This document shows positions 18,501-26,941 of a stretch of 41,103 bases of DNA, piece after piece. The notes under the pieces were generated by a model. That model made no database searches. It was given only the letters and a program-made list of their open reading frames with translations, and was not told the origin of the DNA. Source of the stretch: Ructibacterium gallinarum (GTDB lineage: Bacteria; Bacillota; Clostridia; Monoglobales; Monoglobaceae). The position numbers and the translations under genes are program-made. The number at the start of each line of letters is the position of its first letter. Within the stretch, counting starts at the first letter, position 1. The DNA is taken from NCBI RefSeq assembly GCF_014982785.1, contig NZ_JADCKB010000025.1, positions 1 through 41,103 of the forward strand, in the 5' to 3' direction.

Positions 18501-19644
18501 TATCAATTCTCCTTAAAGCCTCTTTTCTCCAAAGCGCATCCTCCTCCATACCCTCATAGACCTTTAAATCAGGTAACAACTCATCAAGTGTCACGCCTTC
18601 AAGTTTATATGCTTTGAGAGATGTTAGTAAAATTGTTTGTTTATTGAATCCGAGATTAAAAACAAATCTTATTTCTGATTTTAAAAACGATGTATTTGAA
18701 TTTTCGTCCAATAGATATATAGGCATATAATACTGTTTCCATTCCTCGCCTATTAAAAACTCTTGACGTCCTAAAACATCAAAATTATGTGCATTACCTC
18801 CATCTACATCAAACCAAATTCTTGCTACACCACTTTCATCTCCGCCCCAGTCAAGAGCTTTTGCCCAAAAGGAAACTAAACCTATATCGCCTGGATTAAA
18901 ATCAAGTTTAACATCATCAGCTCCACCAGGCCTTGTTGTTACACCAACGCACCATTGAACCTGATACGACTCCTCTATTTTTTCTGTTGTTTCAAGACTT
19001 ATACCATAATCTAATATTGATTCATCCGGTGCAGAGGTAATCGGTACATTCAATTCGTATGAAAGGCTATCTGCACATTCACCGCCTTTATATCCTCTCT
19101 GCAACGGACAATCCTTGCCTTCTAAATCCTCTTCTAATATCTGATTTTCTGCCTTGGCATTTTCCAAAAGCATTTTATAGTACGCATCCTTATTTGTAGA
19201 AGCATCAGGTACGACTTTAGAGGGTTTAGTTATAAATATTTTATTTTCCACTGAATCATAGCTATATGTTCCACTAAGTCCATTTTCTATAAATTCAGCC
19301 GGAATCATCATAACTCCATTATCATCATAAGCAGGAGCAGACAGCTCTATGGGTACTAAATGTACAGTAGCATAATTCTCGCCAATAAGAATTTCCACAG
19401 CTCCCTCTCCACATGTAGCAGTTGCTTTTTTTTCATCACGGAAATACTCTGCATCTATAATACCTATCGAATCAAAACTTTCTTCCATCGGCAAAAATGG
19501 TATTCCATCACTGGTTATGCCCACATAATCTTGTTTTACTCCATCAACATAAACATCAATATTATTATTTTCTGCATACGCAATACCACCGAAGGAGCAC
19601 AAAAAAAGTACAGATATTAAAACCCATGCGCAAAATCTTTTCAT
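15505..19644 (-). CDS. Very large secreted GH10 xylanase with extended C-terminal region
   Basis: A 1379-residue exported protein when started at the ATG at 19644 (AAAGG upstream, signal peptide MKRFCAWVLISVLFLCSFGG to IAYA). An in-frame extension to 19677 would put a charged stretch before the signal. Domains: stalk (copper-amine-oxidase-N-like, about 28-140); CBM4/9/22-like sandwich (about 185-350); GH10 barrel (about 410-690) with KGHTAFWEGD, QWDIINEITYN (Glu535, acid/base), TITEYDLDPP (Glu638, nucleophile) and GFIMWGFTDKQHW; Ig-like RGHRGDYIITVTVGE; a long beta-rich region (about 780-1270) that looks like two concanavalin-like sandwiches; and a C-terminal module (about 1275-1379) shared with the two Big_5 proteins upstream. 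The NEI in place of the usual NEP is a mild oddity. It is clearly paralogous to the GH10 gene 15 bp downstream. Confidence 0.9.
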   Translation of the reverse strand: MKRFCAWVLISVLFLCSFGGIAYAENNNIDVYVDGVKQDYVGITSDGIPFLPMEESFDSIGIIDAEYFRDEKKATATCGEGAVEILIGENYATVHLVPIELSAPAYDDNGVMMIPAEFIENGLSGTYSYDSVENKIFITKPSKVVPDASTNKDAYYKMLLENAKAENQILEEDLEGKDCPLQRGYKGGECADSLSYELNVPITSAPDESILDYGISLETTEKIEESYQVQWCVGVTTRPGGADDVKLDFNPGDIGLVSFWAKALDWGGDESGVARIWFDVDGGNAHNFDVLGRQEFLIGEEWKQYYMPIYLLDENSNTSFLKSEIRFVFNLGFNKQTILLTSLKAYKLEGVTLDELLPDLKVYEGMEEDALWRKEALRRIDKYRMNDFTVTVKDALGNPISDANVRADMTKNEFLFGTCIESYGINQLDTPDGRKYSELILENFNTIVPGKTKWLDTGEDDGAQAIRLANWAYENGLNFKGHTAFWEGDGVMPKFLSGKPRYMNYAEIYDIYTKRIAECMLPFKGKAVQWDIINEITYNSYDVWKPHGIEIYADMFKLAHEIDPECKLYINETGYNGDRPYNSVESFKNDKIKALQDLGAEIDGVGIQGHYVRAIYPQMIYNELDSLTEYTDEFTITEYDLDPPDEAVSAPFLRDMLILTYSHPKAAGFIMWGFTDKQHWKANAPLYDENFNPKPALAEWQRLVKDEWMTHESGDTDLKGQCVFRGHRGDYIITVTVGENTIEVPFKLVESGSNKIIVTLDGDGMSADVSNAPSGPCEKIDEISYTAVLENSLYPQIEMIDQLKPIVTEDYSNSFKSSVIDVSRYSSDAEWLKGDSWGTLKSQRALFELLINDSQGINFQRVDGDRNQTAFAKRIWPEGLNGNEEIHFEFLLDRQRLDGNENIELNLYLDNSQETSGNKRKVLYSISSSDGVVTESYFGTQMSHGSFCLQRNAGQSQSQIEKMHISLIPRENGGYTGKVKITNLDGELIYEGQCDYSADVTSSVTMSSEIYGTDMLRWEFIQNSSNTNQEVNIIGIKKLDIYTNEQSKLDIQIDDISRVSEDFNHFDIPIFDDNTTGQPNDWQLNLYGDEEEAQTLLSSQSDRLTINSGVISTEGAEISSFLSKEFTPIEQGENLIFSTDICFENRWADYTHYTDFAISLTNSSNDDGNVNIIKRGCGENGTKLFSLGSDNVFGDYSCSEDVLQFKNNTWYSLFAILRSNNQNGYNIHVILSDMKSGEKLQYIENNVISYDDARGLDGICIAARTKGAVSESIPLTSVRNLKLKTKDSTDTIRKGINEILFSIDNNSNEDKTVSIIRASKKNGVLVDYVIERTHVKAGESSTANLMLVNDGETVNELFIQDGIDNLMPKTLKKEFGTVQ

Positions 19645-19678
19645 TTTATTACCTTTCCTGCGTATAAATTTTACCACA

Positions 19679-19707
19679 CATATAATTTTAACAAACTAAC
19701 AATTCAA
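19679..19707 (-). promoter_or_regulatory. Weak candidate internal promoter before the large GH10 gene
   Basis: On the minus strand TTGAAT (19702-19707) and TATATG (19679-19684) are 17 bp apart, in the 76-bp gap that precedes the GH10 start. This is one of the wider gaps in the operon. The sequence is AT-rich, so a chance match is likely enough to keep confidence low. Confidence 0.25.
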
Positions 19708-19720
19708 ATTACTCCACGAC

Positions 19721-21154
19721 CTAATTTGCTGTATACAAAAGCTGTTCTGTTGCCATAGGAATAAGAGTTTGTTTATCCTTAAGCATAAATATTTTTATAA
19801 ATCTGTCGGTATTTGAATCAAGCGTTACATCAAATTCTAAATTTCCGTTTAAACCATCAATTTGTGTAAACTCCTCAATAAACGCATCAACTATTTTATA
19901 TCTATTATTTGCTCCCTGGCAAACCGCTACTACTGCACATACATCAAATGCTGTATTTTCGCTGTTTGTATATGGTACAACTACCGTGTTCTGTCCCAAT
20001 GTCAAATCTCCACCGTTCTTCAATCTCGCTCTTCCAAATGCAATAGAATCTCCTGTTGTAAAACTCCATGTATAGTCAAATGCAGTTTCAGTGCCTTGCT
20101 CATAAACATTCGATAATGTGATTGTATAGGTCGAGTTTGATTTCAATCCGGCTATATTAAAGGCAACCTTTTTCCCGTCATTTTCCATCTTTAAATTTTC
20201 AACGGATCCATTAAAGCCCTCACCTGTTACAGAAATCTGCTCAGGCATAATTTCATTCACAGCAGATTCAAATTCTGCTGAAAAGGTTTGGTCTACTCTG
20301 ATATCCTTTGCGCCGTCATTAGGTACAAATGTTGTATTTAGCTTTACGTCCTCTCTGTATCCGTCAATCTTAACACGCTTTAAATTTAAAAGCTGTACGG
20401 GTGTTTTAGCTCTCATGTCTTGCTTTACAAAAATGGAAACCACTCCTGTAGATTGCATTCTTTCAATAGCTGCAAGTTCCCAATTTTCTACAATTGCAAC
20501 TTTTCTCTCTCCATTAGATTCTAAGACACAGGCTAATCTACTGTTACCTTGCTTATTAGGACGCATACTTAATTTAAGAACATATGATTTGTTTTTTTCA
20601 ATAGTCACACCAGTATCATTGTCCGGAACAATTCCCATAAATAGACCAGAATCCGAACTTGCAAATCCAACCGAATATCCACTCTGATTCATACCTATCT
20701 TCATCATAGGCAGTCTTCCCAATGCGTTTGTATAGCAAAACCAAATCTCTGCTCCATTTTCCAAATCATCAATACCAAATGTATTAAATTCAAAGGTAAA
20801 ATTAAGCTCCTCTTGACCTGTAAGACTTTCATTTACAGTAAATATTTTTGAAATTGCAATGTCTGCATTGCCTGGATTTTCGCAGGTTGCAGATGTCTGA
20901 ATAATCATTCCGCTTTCATCCTCTGCATTTTCAAAAAAGCCTTGGCTTCCCCAGCCTGTCTCCCAAACTTCACCGTTTGCGTAATCTTCTCCTGTTCCGC
21001 CCCAATGATTATTAACAAAATATTCCGATGTTGCAACCCCATACATATTTTCATCCATATATGCAAATTCCTTAGCCAAGGCAGGCTGTATGCATCCACA
21101 GCCCGCCACAAGGAATGAAAAAGCTATAATAAAAAGCTTTATACTACATCTCAT
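19721..21154 (-). CDS. Putative lipoprotein with Big_5 (SbsA Ig-like) domain
   Basis: A 477-residue exported protein of unknown function. The N-terminus has a good lipobox (FSFLVAGC, Cys19), so lipid anchoring is likely; a signal peptidase I site after ALA is a less likely alternative. Residues 40-265 look like a jelly-roll sandwich of the carbohydrate-binding or LamG kind. Residues 275-370 form a Big_5 domain (FVPNDGAKDIRVDQTFSAEF to YTWSFTTGDSIAFG). Residues 378-477 form a C-terminal module also found in the neighbouring 754-residue protein and the large GH10. AAGGAG lies 8 bases before the ATG. It is probably a surface glycan-binding or accessory protein of the xylan/mannan system; no catalytic residues are recognisable. 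Confidence 0.72.
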   Translation of the reverse strand: MRCSIKLFIIAFSFLVAGCGCIQPALAKEFAYMDENMYGVATSEYFVNNHWGGTGEDYANGEVWETGWGSQGFFENAEDESGMIIQTSATCENPGNADIAISKIFTVNESLTGQEELNFTFEFNTFGIDDLENGAEIWFCYTNALGRLPMMKIGMNQSGYSVGFASSDSGLFMGIVPDNDTGVTIEKNKSYVLKLSMRPNKQGNSRLACVLESNGERKVAIVENWELAAIERMQSTGVVSIFVKQDMRAKTPVQLLNLKRVKIDGYREDVKLNTTFVPNDGAKDIRVDQTFSAEFESAVNEIMPEQISVTGEGFNGSVENLKMENDGKKVAFNIAGLKSNSTYTITLSNVYEQGTETAFDYTWSFTTGDSIAFGRARLKNGGDLTLGQNTVVVPYTNSENTAFDVCAVVAVCQGANNRYKIVDAFIEEFTQIDGLNGNLEFDVTLDSNTDRFIKIFMLKDKQTLIPMATEQLLYTAN

Positions 21155-21184
21155 TATATTGCTCCTTCCTCACCAACATATCCT

Positions 21185-23449
21185 TTATTGATTAAATTGC
21201 TTTACGGATGACATAGGTGCACAGTTGTCATCAAATAGAAATACCTTTAATTCATTGGTAGATAAATCATCAATCTCTACATCAGGGAGATATATGGTTC
21301 CATCTCCTGGGTTTAATGTAACAACCTCTGTGCTGCAACTTTCTAAGATATTGTCATCTTTATGAAAAACTGTCACGAATGCCCTTAAATCTGTCGGTGT
21401 ATCTCCAAAATTCTTATAATCTAACTTTAAGCTGTTAGTTCCCGTAATCAAAGAATCTGTTCCATCTCCAACTTGAACACTAAAATTATCTATTTTGGCG
21501 ATTTCTATTTTTTCGTTTCCACCAAGCAATCCCTCATTTTTACCCTGTATCAGTCTGATTGTATCATATTCAGCAAGTGCAGCAGGGTCAATTCCCTCTA
21601 TTGTGTAACTATCCTCACCTTGTTTATCAAGACCCTTTAATGTCATTGTTAAATCATACTTTTGTGACGACTCATTGTATTGAAAGCTTGCTATTAATCT
21701 ACACCAACCTTCAGTGCGCCAGCCGTTAACCTCCCAATCGTTGCTAACATTTACAAGCTCACCATCAATAGCACCAGTCCACAAATTATAGTCTATTGTC
21801 TCAAGAGTTGGGCCCCATGAAAACGCCTGCCATACACTTCCACCGTTAGCCATAGCATATATTACCCTATTATTCCATGTGTTTTTTGAATTTGCCAATG
21901 AAATCCCAAAATATGGATTGTTAATCCATTGTCTGCCAGAATGCCAGATATCCATTGAGATTATTAAATCCTGATGCTGATTTACATCAATAGATGGAAT
22001 TTTTTTGCAGACAGCTTGACGCAAATTTCTTGTATCAGTTGAGCTATCCTTAAAATAGTTATTATATGCAACTAACATACCATTTTTGCCTTCAATCAAT
22101 GTATTAGCAGAGTCTGCAGTAAAATCATATGTATTCCCTTGATTATAATCAGCTTCATATCCTATCTCATATGCCCATAATTTACCTGCTTTCCACTCCT
22201 TGTCGTCTGCAAAATTACCATAGTCAATTTCTGCCTTAGTCGCAAAATTATCAAAATTATCTTCTATTTTATTAGGACTTCTATATAAGTCACCAAAATA
22301 TATATCTTCACCAGTTATAAAGCTTGTACTGTATTCATTTTCAGTAGTTCCGTATTTTTGTACTATTCTGCTCAGCGTAACAGTATATTCTGATCTCTTT
22401 TGTAAATTTGCAAGATTGATAACCGCACCCATGTTATTTTCATCCATTTCAACACTTACAACACTTGCACCATTTGTTATTGAAACATTATCTGCTGTAA
22501 ACGGTTCAACTTCCTTGTCAAATTTCACAACAACATTTGTGTCTATGGGCACAGGTCGTGCACCGTTTTCAGGTGTAAACGTAGCTACAGGCAAGGAGCT
22601 GTTAGATGATTTTTCCATTTTTAAACTCTTTACTGTAAGGAATTGCTCTCCTGAACCTATTACATCAGAGGATTCATTATCAACATTTACATTTTGCACC
22701 TTAAATCCAAGACCTCTTATTTTTGATGGGTCAAAAAATTTATATTCATTTTGGGTAACCTTTGCAACAGTTGTACCATTGGTTAGATCTTTAAGTGTAT
22801 ATGACAAATCATATGCCTCTCCACTCAGACTTTGGCGTGCAATGATAGTAATTTTATAGCTCGTATTATCTGATAATGAACCAACAAGTTCATTGGCGTT
22901 TATCCAGTATTCTTCAATACTTGCAGTATATGGTTTATATGTACCGGTAGTATTTCCATCACCATTTCTTACTGAAAATAACGAATACCCATTGCCATCA
23001 CTTTCAAGACAACGAAGCCATAATTGCATTTTATTAGTAATTTTACTAATCTCATTTGTTGAAAAATCCATAGTGATACGAACCGAATCACCAAATTCCA
23101 TATTAGGTGCTGTATCATTCAGCTTATGATATGGTCCCCACCAATGCTTTTTAGATTTTAAATCGTAAAGCTTAAAGCCTTCATCAGTAATATCACCTAT
23201 TCTTCCTTCACCTGTTTCCCATGCCCACTCTGAAACCCACTTGCCATTTTGAAACGAGGCAGAGTTTAAAATTGGTGCTCCGCTGGTGTAATCCCACCCC
23301 TGTTCAATTTTAACCTCTGTATCCATAACAGCCTGCCAAATTTCTTCCACACCGGAAGCATAAGTCGACTGTGAAATATACATTACAGAAGAAGCTATTA
23401 AACATATGCATAACATAATATTTATTATCTGTTTATTGTTTACTTTCAT
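21185..23449 (-). CDS. Secreted Big_5 protein with two sandwich domains, putative glycan-binding
   Basis: A 754-residue exported protein. I choose the ATG at 23449 because GGAAG lies eight bases upstream; the in-frame GTG at 23458 abuts the ribosome site. A signal peptide ends near TYA (residue ~31). A first jelly-roll-like domain (about 50-280, rich in Trp: WVSEWAWETG, KKHWWGPYH) is followed by a Big_5 domain (about 287-382, FTPENGARPVPIDTNVVVKF to STSFITGEDIYFG). A second Trp/Asn-rich sandwich follows (about 395-655), then the shared C-terminal module (about 665-754). The surface-exposed aromatics and the position between transporter and xylanases suggest substrate capture, but this is inference. 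It is paralogous in its second half to the 477-residue protein. Confidence 0.7.
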   Translation of the reverse strand: MKVNNKQIINIMLCICLIASSVMYISQSTYASGVEEIWQAVMDTEVKIEQGWDYTSGAPILNSASFQNGKWVSEWAWETGEGRIGDITDEGFKLYDLKSKKHWWGPYHKLNDTAPNMEFGDSVRITMDFSTNEISKITNKMQLWLRCLESDGNGYSLFSVRNGDGNTTGTYKPYTASIEEYWINANELVGSLSDNTSYKITIIARQSLSGEAYDLSYTLKDLTNGTTVAKVTQNEYKFFDPSKIRGLGFKVQNVNVDNESSDVIGSGEQFLTVKSLKMEKSSNSSLPVATFTPENGARPVPIDTNVVVKFDKEVEPFTADNVSITNGASVVSVEMDENNMGAVINLANLQKRSEYTVTLSRIVQKYGTTENEYSTSFITGEDIYFGDLYRSPNKIEDNFDNFATKAEIDYGNFADDKEWKAGKLWAYEIGYEADYNQGNTYDFTADSANTLIEGKNGMLVAYNNYFKDSSTDTRNLRQAVCKKIPSIDVNQHQDLIISMDIWHSGRQWINNPYFGISLANSKNTWNNRVIYAMANGGSVWQAFSWGPTLETIDYNLWTGAIDGELVNVSNDWEVNGWRTEGWCRLIASFQYNESSQKYDLTMTLKGLDKQGEDSYTIEGIDPAALAEYDTIRLIQGKNEGLLGGNEKIEIAKIDNFSVQVGDGTDSLITGTNSLKLDYKNFGDTPTDLRAFVTVFHKDDNILESCSTEVVTLNPGDGTIYLPDVEIDDLSTNELKVFLFDDNCAPMSSVKQFNQ

Positions 23450-23474
23450 TTTTAACACTTCCTTTCATTTTATA

Positions 23475-24353
23475 TTAACCTTTTATGGCGCCTACAGTCA
23501 GCCCCTGTATAAAATATTTTTGGAAAAATGGATAAACAAACAATATAGGGCCTGTTGCAATAATACAAAGAGCCATTCTTGCACTTTCTGAAGGAACATC
23601 CATGGCTCCAGTTGAAAGTGCATAGTTGCTATTTTCAGACATTTTCTGAATATTGTTCATCATATTTTGAAGTATGAACTGTAAATTATAAAGCTTAGGC
23701 TCAGTTATAAACAACAACGGCAGCCACCAATCATTCCAATATGCCAAGGTTTGGAATAAAGCAATTGTTGCTATGCCGGGCAGAGAAATAGGTAAAACCA
23801 ATTGAAAGAAAATTCTAAATTCACCTGCTCCGTCAAGCTTTGCTGATTCGATAATTCCATCAGGAATTGTGGTTGAAAAAAATGTTCGTAATATTATAAT
23901 ATTCCATGCATTCATTAAATACGGCAATATCATTGCCCATATTGTATTAGACAAATTCAGCCACTTTGTGCAAACAATATACCAAGCCACAGTTCCACCA
24001 TTAAAAAGCATTGTAAAAAATACATAAAATGTGAAAATCTTACGCCATCTAAAATCCTTTTTTGAAAGTCCATATGCAAATAATGCAGTGAGCAATGTGG
24101 ATATACCTGCGCCTGTTATTGTGTTTATAATAGTTACTCCATATGCTCTTGCAACACTATTACCGTTTTTAAATATATATTCATATGCATTTGTGGATAA
24201 CTCTGACGGCAACAAAGTATAGCCCTTTGATACAATTCCTGATTCACTTGTCAAAGACACGCTTATAACAAGAAGCAGAGGAATAATACTGCAGGCACAT
24301 AACACAAGAAAAAATGCGTGCAAGAATGTCTCTAATTTAATGTTTTTATGCAT
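23475..24353 (-). CDS. Sugar ABC transporter permease, LplC/MalG type
   Basis: A 292-residue inner subunit of a CUT1-family oligosaccharide importer, with six predicted membrane helices (about 10-32, 72-95, 105-127, 138-158, 188-208 and 255-275). The cytoplasmic EAA loop is clear (about 168-195: IESAKLDGAGEFRIFFQLVL then PISLPG), which docks on the ATPase. The C-terminus FVYPFFQKYFIQGLTVGAIKG is characteristic of the LplC/YtcP branch. It lies 14 bp after its partner permease. No ATP-binding subunit is encoded in the window, as is usual for this branch, which shares an MsmX/MsmK-type ATPase. Confidence 0.93.
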   Translation of the reverse strand: MHKNIKLETFLHAFFLVLCACSIIPLLLVISVSLTSESGIVSKGYTLLPSELSTNAYEYIFKNGNSVARAYGVTIINTITGAGISTLLTALFAYGLSKKDFRWRKIFTFYVFFTMLFNGGTVAWYIVCTKWLNLSNTIWAMILPYLMNAWNIIILRTFFSTTIPDGIIESAKLDGAGEFRIFFQLVLPISLPGIATIALFQTLAYWNDWWLPLLFITEPKLYNLQFILQNMMNNIQKMSENSNYALSTGAMDVPSESARMALCIIATGPILFVYPFFQKYFIQGLTVGAIKG

Positions 24354-24367
24354 ATTACTCCTCCTCT

Positions 24368-25324
24368 CTAAAATAATGCACTGTCAGGGTCTACTTTATT
24401 TACTATCATGTTTGCAAGTAAAACAAGTACAAAACCAACCACAGATTGATAAAACGCTGCTGCAGATGACATTCCCAAGGTTTTTGCACCTCCAGATATC
24501 ATCTTGTTATAAACATATGTATTAATTGTACTGGTAGTAGAATATAATGCTCCCGAATTCATAGGGACCTGGTAAAACAGGCCGAAATCTGAATTTAGTA
24601 TTTTTCCTATTGATAATATGGTCTGAATAACTATTAATAATTTTAAAGATGGCAATGTAATATGTATAATTTGCTTCCACTTATTTGCACCATCTATCTC
24701 AGCCGCTTCATAAAGCTGGACATCAATTCCCGCAATTGCAGCAAGATATACAACACTGCTATAGCCAGTCCATTTCCAGAAATTTACTACACATAAAATC
24801 CACGGCCATTGTTCCGGAACAGTATACCAGTTTATTGGTTCAATCCCCAGCATGGGCAATATGGTTTTATTTAAAAAACCATTGTCCATGCTTAGGAATG
24901 CAAACACTAAATAACTAACAATGACATAAGATAGGAAATACGGCATAATAATAATAGTTTGATATATTTTTGAAGCTCGTTTGCTACTAAATAGACTCAT
25001 CATTATCGCAATTGAAACATTTAAAAAAGTACCTATAATTATAAAAATCACATTATATCCAATAGTATTTCTTGTTATAAGCCATGCATCTTCAGTTCTA
25101 AATAAAAATTCAAAATTTTGCAATCCACACCAGGGACTTCCTAAAATGCCATCTCGCATATTAATATCTTTAAACGGAATGATAATGCCAAACATTGGTA
25201 AATATGAAAATAATAATATTAACACAGCGCCTGGCAGCATCATAATCAATATTGGCATATCATTCTTTAGCCCTAATGACAGCTTTTTATATCCTATTGG
25301 CTTTTTTTGAGCTTCCTTTTTCAT
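24368..25324 (-). CDS. Sugar ABC transporter permease, LplB type
   Basis: A 318-residue membrane subunit that pairs with the LplC-type permease to import oligosaccharides. Six predicted helices begin after a short basic N-terminus (first helix MPILIMMLPGAVLILLFSYL). The family sequence MFGIIIPFKDINMRDGILGS and the EAA loop EAAEIDGANKWKQIIHITLP (about 207-226) are both present. The C-terminal end NMIVNKVDPDSALF is typical of LplB/YteP relatives. AAGG lies nine bases before the ATG. It sits between the binding-protein gene (37 bp) and the second permease (14 bp). Confidence 0.93.
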   Translation of the reverse strand: MKKEAQKKPIGYKKLSLGLKNDMPILIMMLPGAVLILLFSYLPMFGIIIPFKDINMRDGILGSPWCGLQNFEFLFRTEDAWLITRNTIGYNVIFIIIGTFLNVSIAIMMSLFSSKRASKIYQTIIIMPYFLSYVIVSYLVFAFLSMDNGFLNKTILPMLGIEPINWYTVPEQWPWILCVVNFWKWTGYSSVVYLAAIAGIDVQLYEAAEIDGANKWKQIIHITLPSLKLLIVIQTILSIGKILNSDFGLFYQVPMNSGALYSTTSTINTYVYNKMISGGAKTLGMSSAAAFYQSVVGFVLVLLANMIVNKVDPDSALF

Positions 25325-25361
25325 ATTCTTTTCCTTTTCTCTTTAAATATAAATTGTAGTA

Positions 25362-26918
25362 TTATTCTGTCAAACTGTCATCCTTTGATTCTATGTTATA
25401 CAATTCTTTTTCTCTTTCAATTGTTTCCTGAACCTTTTCTGGATATTTCTTTAAAAATTCTTCATATTGCTTAGACATTTCTTCGATGTATTTTTCTCCT
25501 CCAGCAGCCTTCCATTCTTCTTTCCATTGCTCTAATATAGGTCCTGGATCAAGCGCACCTGTTGTAGCCTGTGCCATATATCGTGAATTGATAACATCAA
25601 GCTCTGTCTGAATTTGTATCATTTCATTGTCACCTTTATCATCAAACATAAACAAATTAGAAACCAGACGCTCTGCATTGTCATTAAGTTCTTTTAACTT
25701 TTCGTGTTTTTGTGGGTCATCTTTATCTGTTAAATATACAATAAAGTTATTTCCAACCGCCCATGCATTAGCAGAAAAATCATATGTGGTTCCTTGTTTT
25801 ATTTGAACTGTGTTTTCATCAATTTTGTTATAATGTTTACCCTCTATACCGTATATTACTAAATTCATAAGTACAGGGTCTGTGTTCAATAATTCAAGAA
25901 AACGCATACATCTTGCAGGATTTTTGCTTGTAGCAGATATAACCTGCATACTTGCTGCACCTGGCATATAATCTACTCTTGCAGCTGTTATTTCCTGTTG
26001 TGCAAATTCATAATTTGTATTTTTGAAAAGCTCCTCTACCTTGCCAGGCTTTAATGGAGATAGCATACAGAAGCATTTTCCCTCTTTCATGCGTTGTATG
26101 GTATCATGGGTGGTTAGCACATCCTTTTTAACTAAGCCTGATTCATAAAAATCTCTTGCAACCTCACATGCCTTTTTAAATTCAGGTGTATCCATGTAAT
26201 TAACAACCTCTAAATTTGAATACATTCCATTTCTAAAAATGTTAGACTCTTGCTCTACAAGAATTCTTGGAGCACTATCATTATCCCAATCTATCGGATA
26301 TTGCATATCAGGTTCATTTGCTTTTATCGTTTCCAAAACCGGTTTTAATGACTCGACAGTTTTATAGTCAGCCATATTTATTCCATATTTATCTGCAATA
26401 TCTTTTCTGTATATCCAACCAATTTGGCCTGCATATTCTTTATGCACTGGCAATCCGTATACTTTTCCATCGCTTACCCTTATTGATTCTAATTGATCCG
26501 GATCCATCTGTTTACTTGATTCCGGCATATACTTGTCAAAATAGTCTCCCATTGGGAAATATGCTCCCGCTTCAGAATTTCCAAAATAATCAAGCATCCA
26601 ACGAGCCGCAAATGCTATATCAAAATATTCGCCCGCTTGTATCATTGTATTCATTTTTTGTTCATACTGAGCTGCATCCATTGCATGAATCTTTACTGTA
26701 GCGTTTATTTTATCCTTTAAATAATCATTAATTGCCATTTCAACCGAACTTATATCTTCCTGAGGTGTTCCCATTAAATACCAATTAATTTCATATGTAT
26801 CACTTGGAACCTCATTGGGATCTTCTGTAAGCATTGCGCCTTGCTCACCTGAATTTCCACATCCCCCAGCTATTACTGCAAATGCAATTGCAAGAAATAG
26901 CGCTAAAACCCTTTTCAT
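25362..26918 (-). CDS. LplA-type extracellular sugar-binding lipoprotein
   Basis: A 518-residue substrate-binding protein for the adjacent permeases. A short hydrophobic signal ends in a relaxed lipobox (VIAGGC, Cys20), so it is lipid-anchored outside the membrane. The body follows the large family-1 solute-binding fold of LplA relatives (INWYLMGTPQEDISSVEMAI, NTMIQAGEYFDIAFAARW, DGKVYGLPVHKEYAGQIGWI). The C-terminal region with YGIEGKHYN and ILEQWKEEWKAAGGEKYIEE is typical of the branch that carries DUF3502. AAGGAGAG precedes the ATG. It probably captures the oligosaccharides released by the GH10 enzymes or mannan fragments; specificity cannot be read from sequence. Confidence 0.92.
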   Translation of the reverse strand: MKRVLALFLAIAFAVIAGGCGNSGEQGAMLTEDPNEVPSDTYEINWYLMGTPQEDISSVEMAINDYLKDKINATVKIHAMDAAQYEQKMNTMIQAGEYFDIAFAARWMLDYFGNSEAGAYFPMGDYFDKYMPESSKQMDPDQLESIRVSDGKVYGLPVHKEYAGQIGWIYRKDIADKYGINMADYKTVESLKPVLETIKANEPDMQYPIDWDNDSAPRILVEQESNIFRNGMYSNLEVVNYMDTPEFKKACEVARDFYESGLVKKDVLTTHDTIQRMKEGKCFCMLSPLKPGKVEELFKNTNYEFAQQEITAARVDYMPGAASMQVISATSKNPARCMRFLELLNTDPVLMNLVIYGIEGKHYNKIDENTVQIKQGTTYDFSANAWAVGNNFIVYLTDKDDPQKHEKLKELNDNAERLVSNLFMFDDKGDNEMIQIQTELDVINSRYMAQATTGALDPGPILEQWKEEWKAAGGEKYIEEMSKQYEEFLKKYPEKVQETIEREKELYNIESKDDSLTE

Positions 26919-26941
26919 AACAATCTCTCCTTTTATATATT

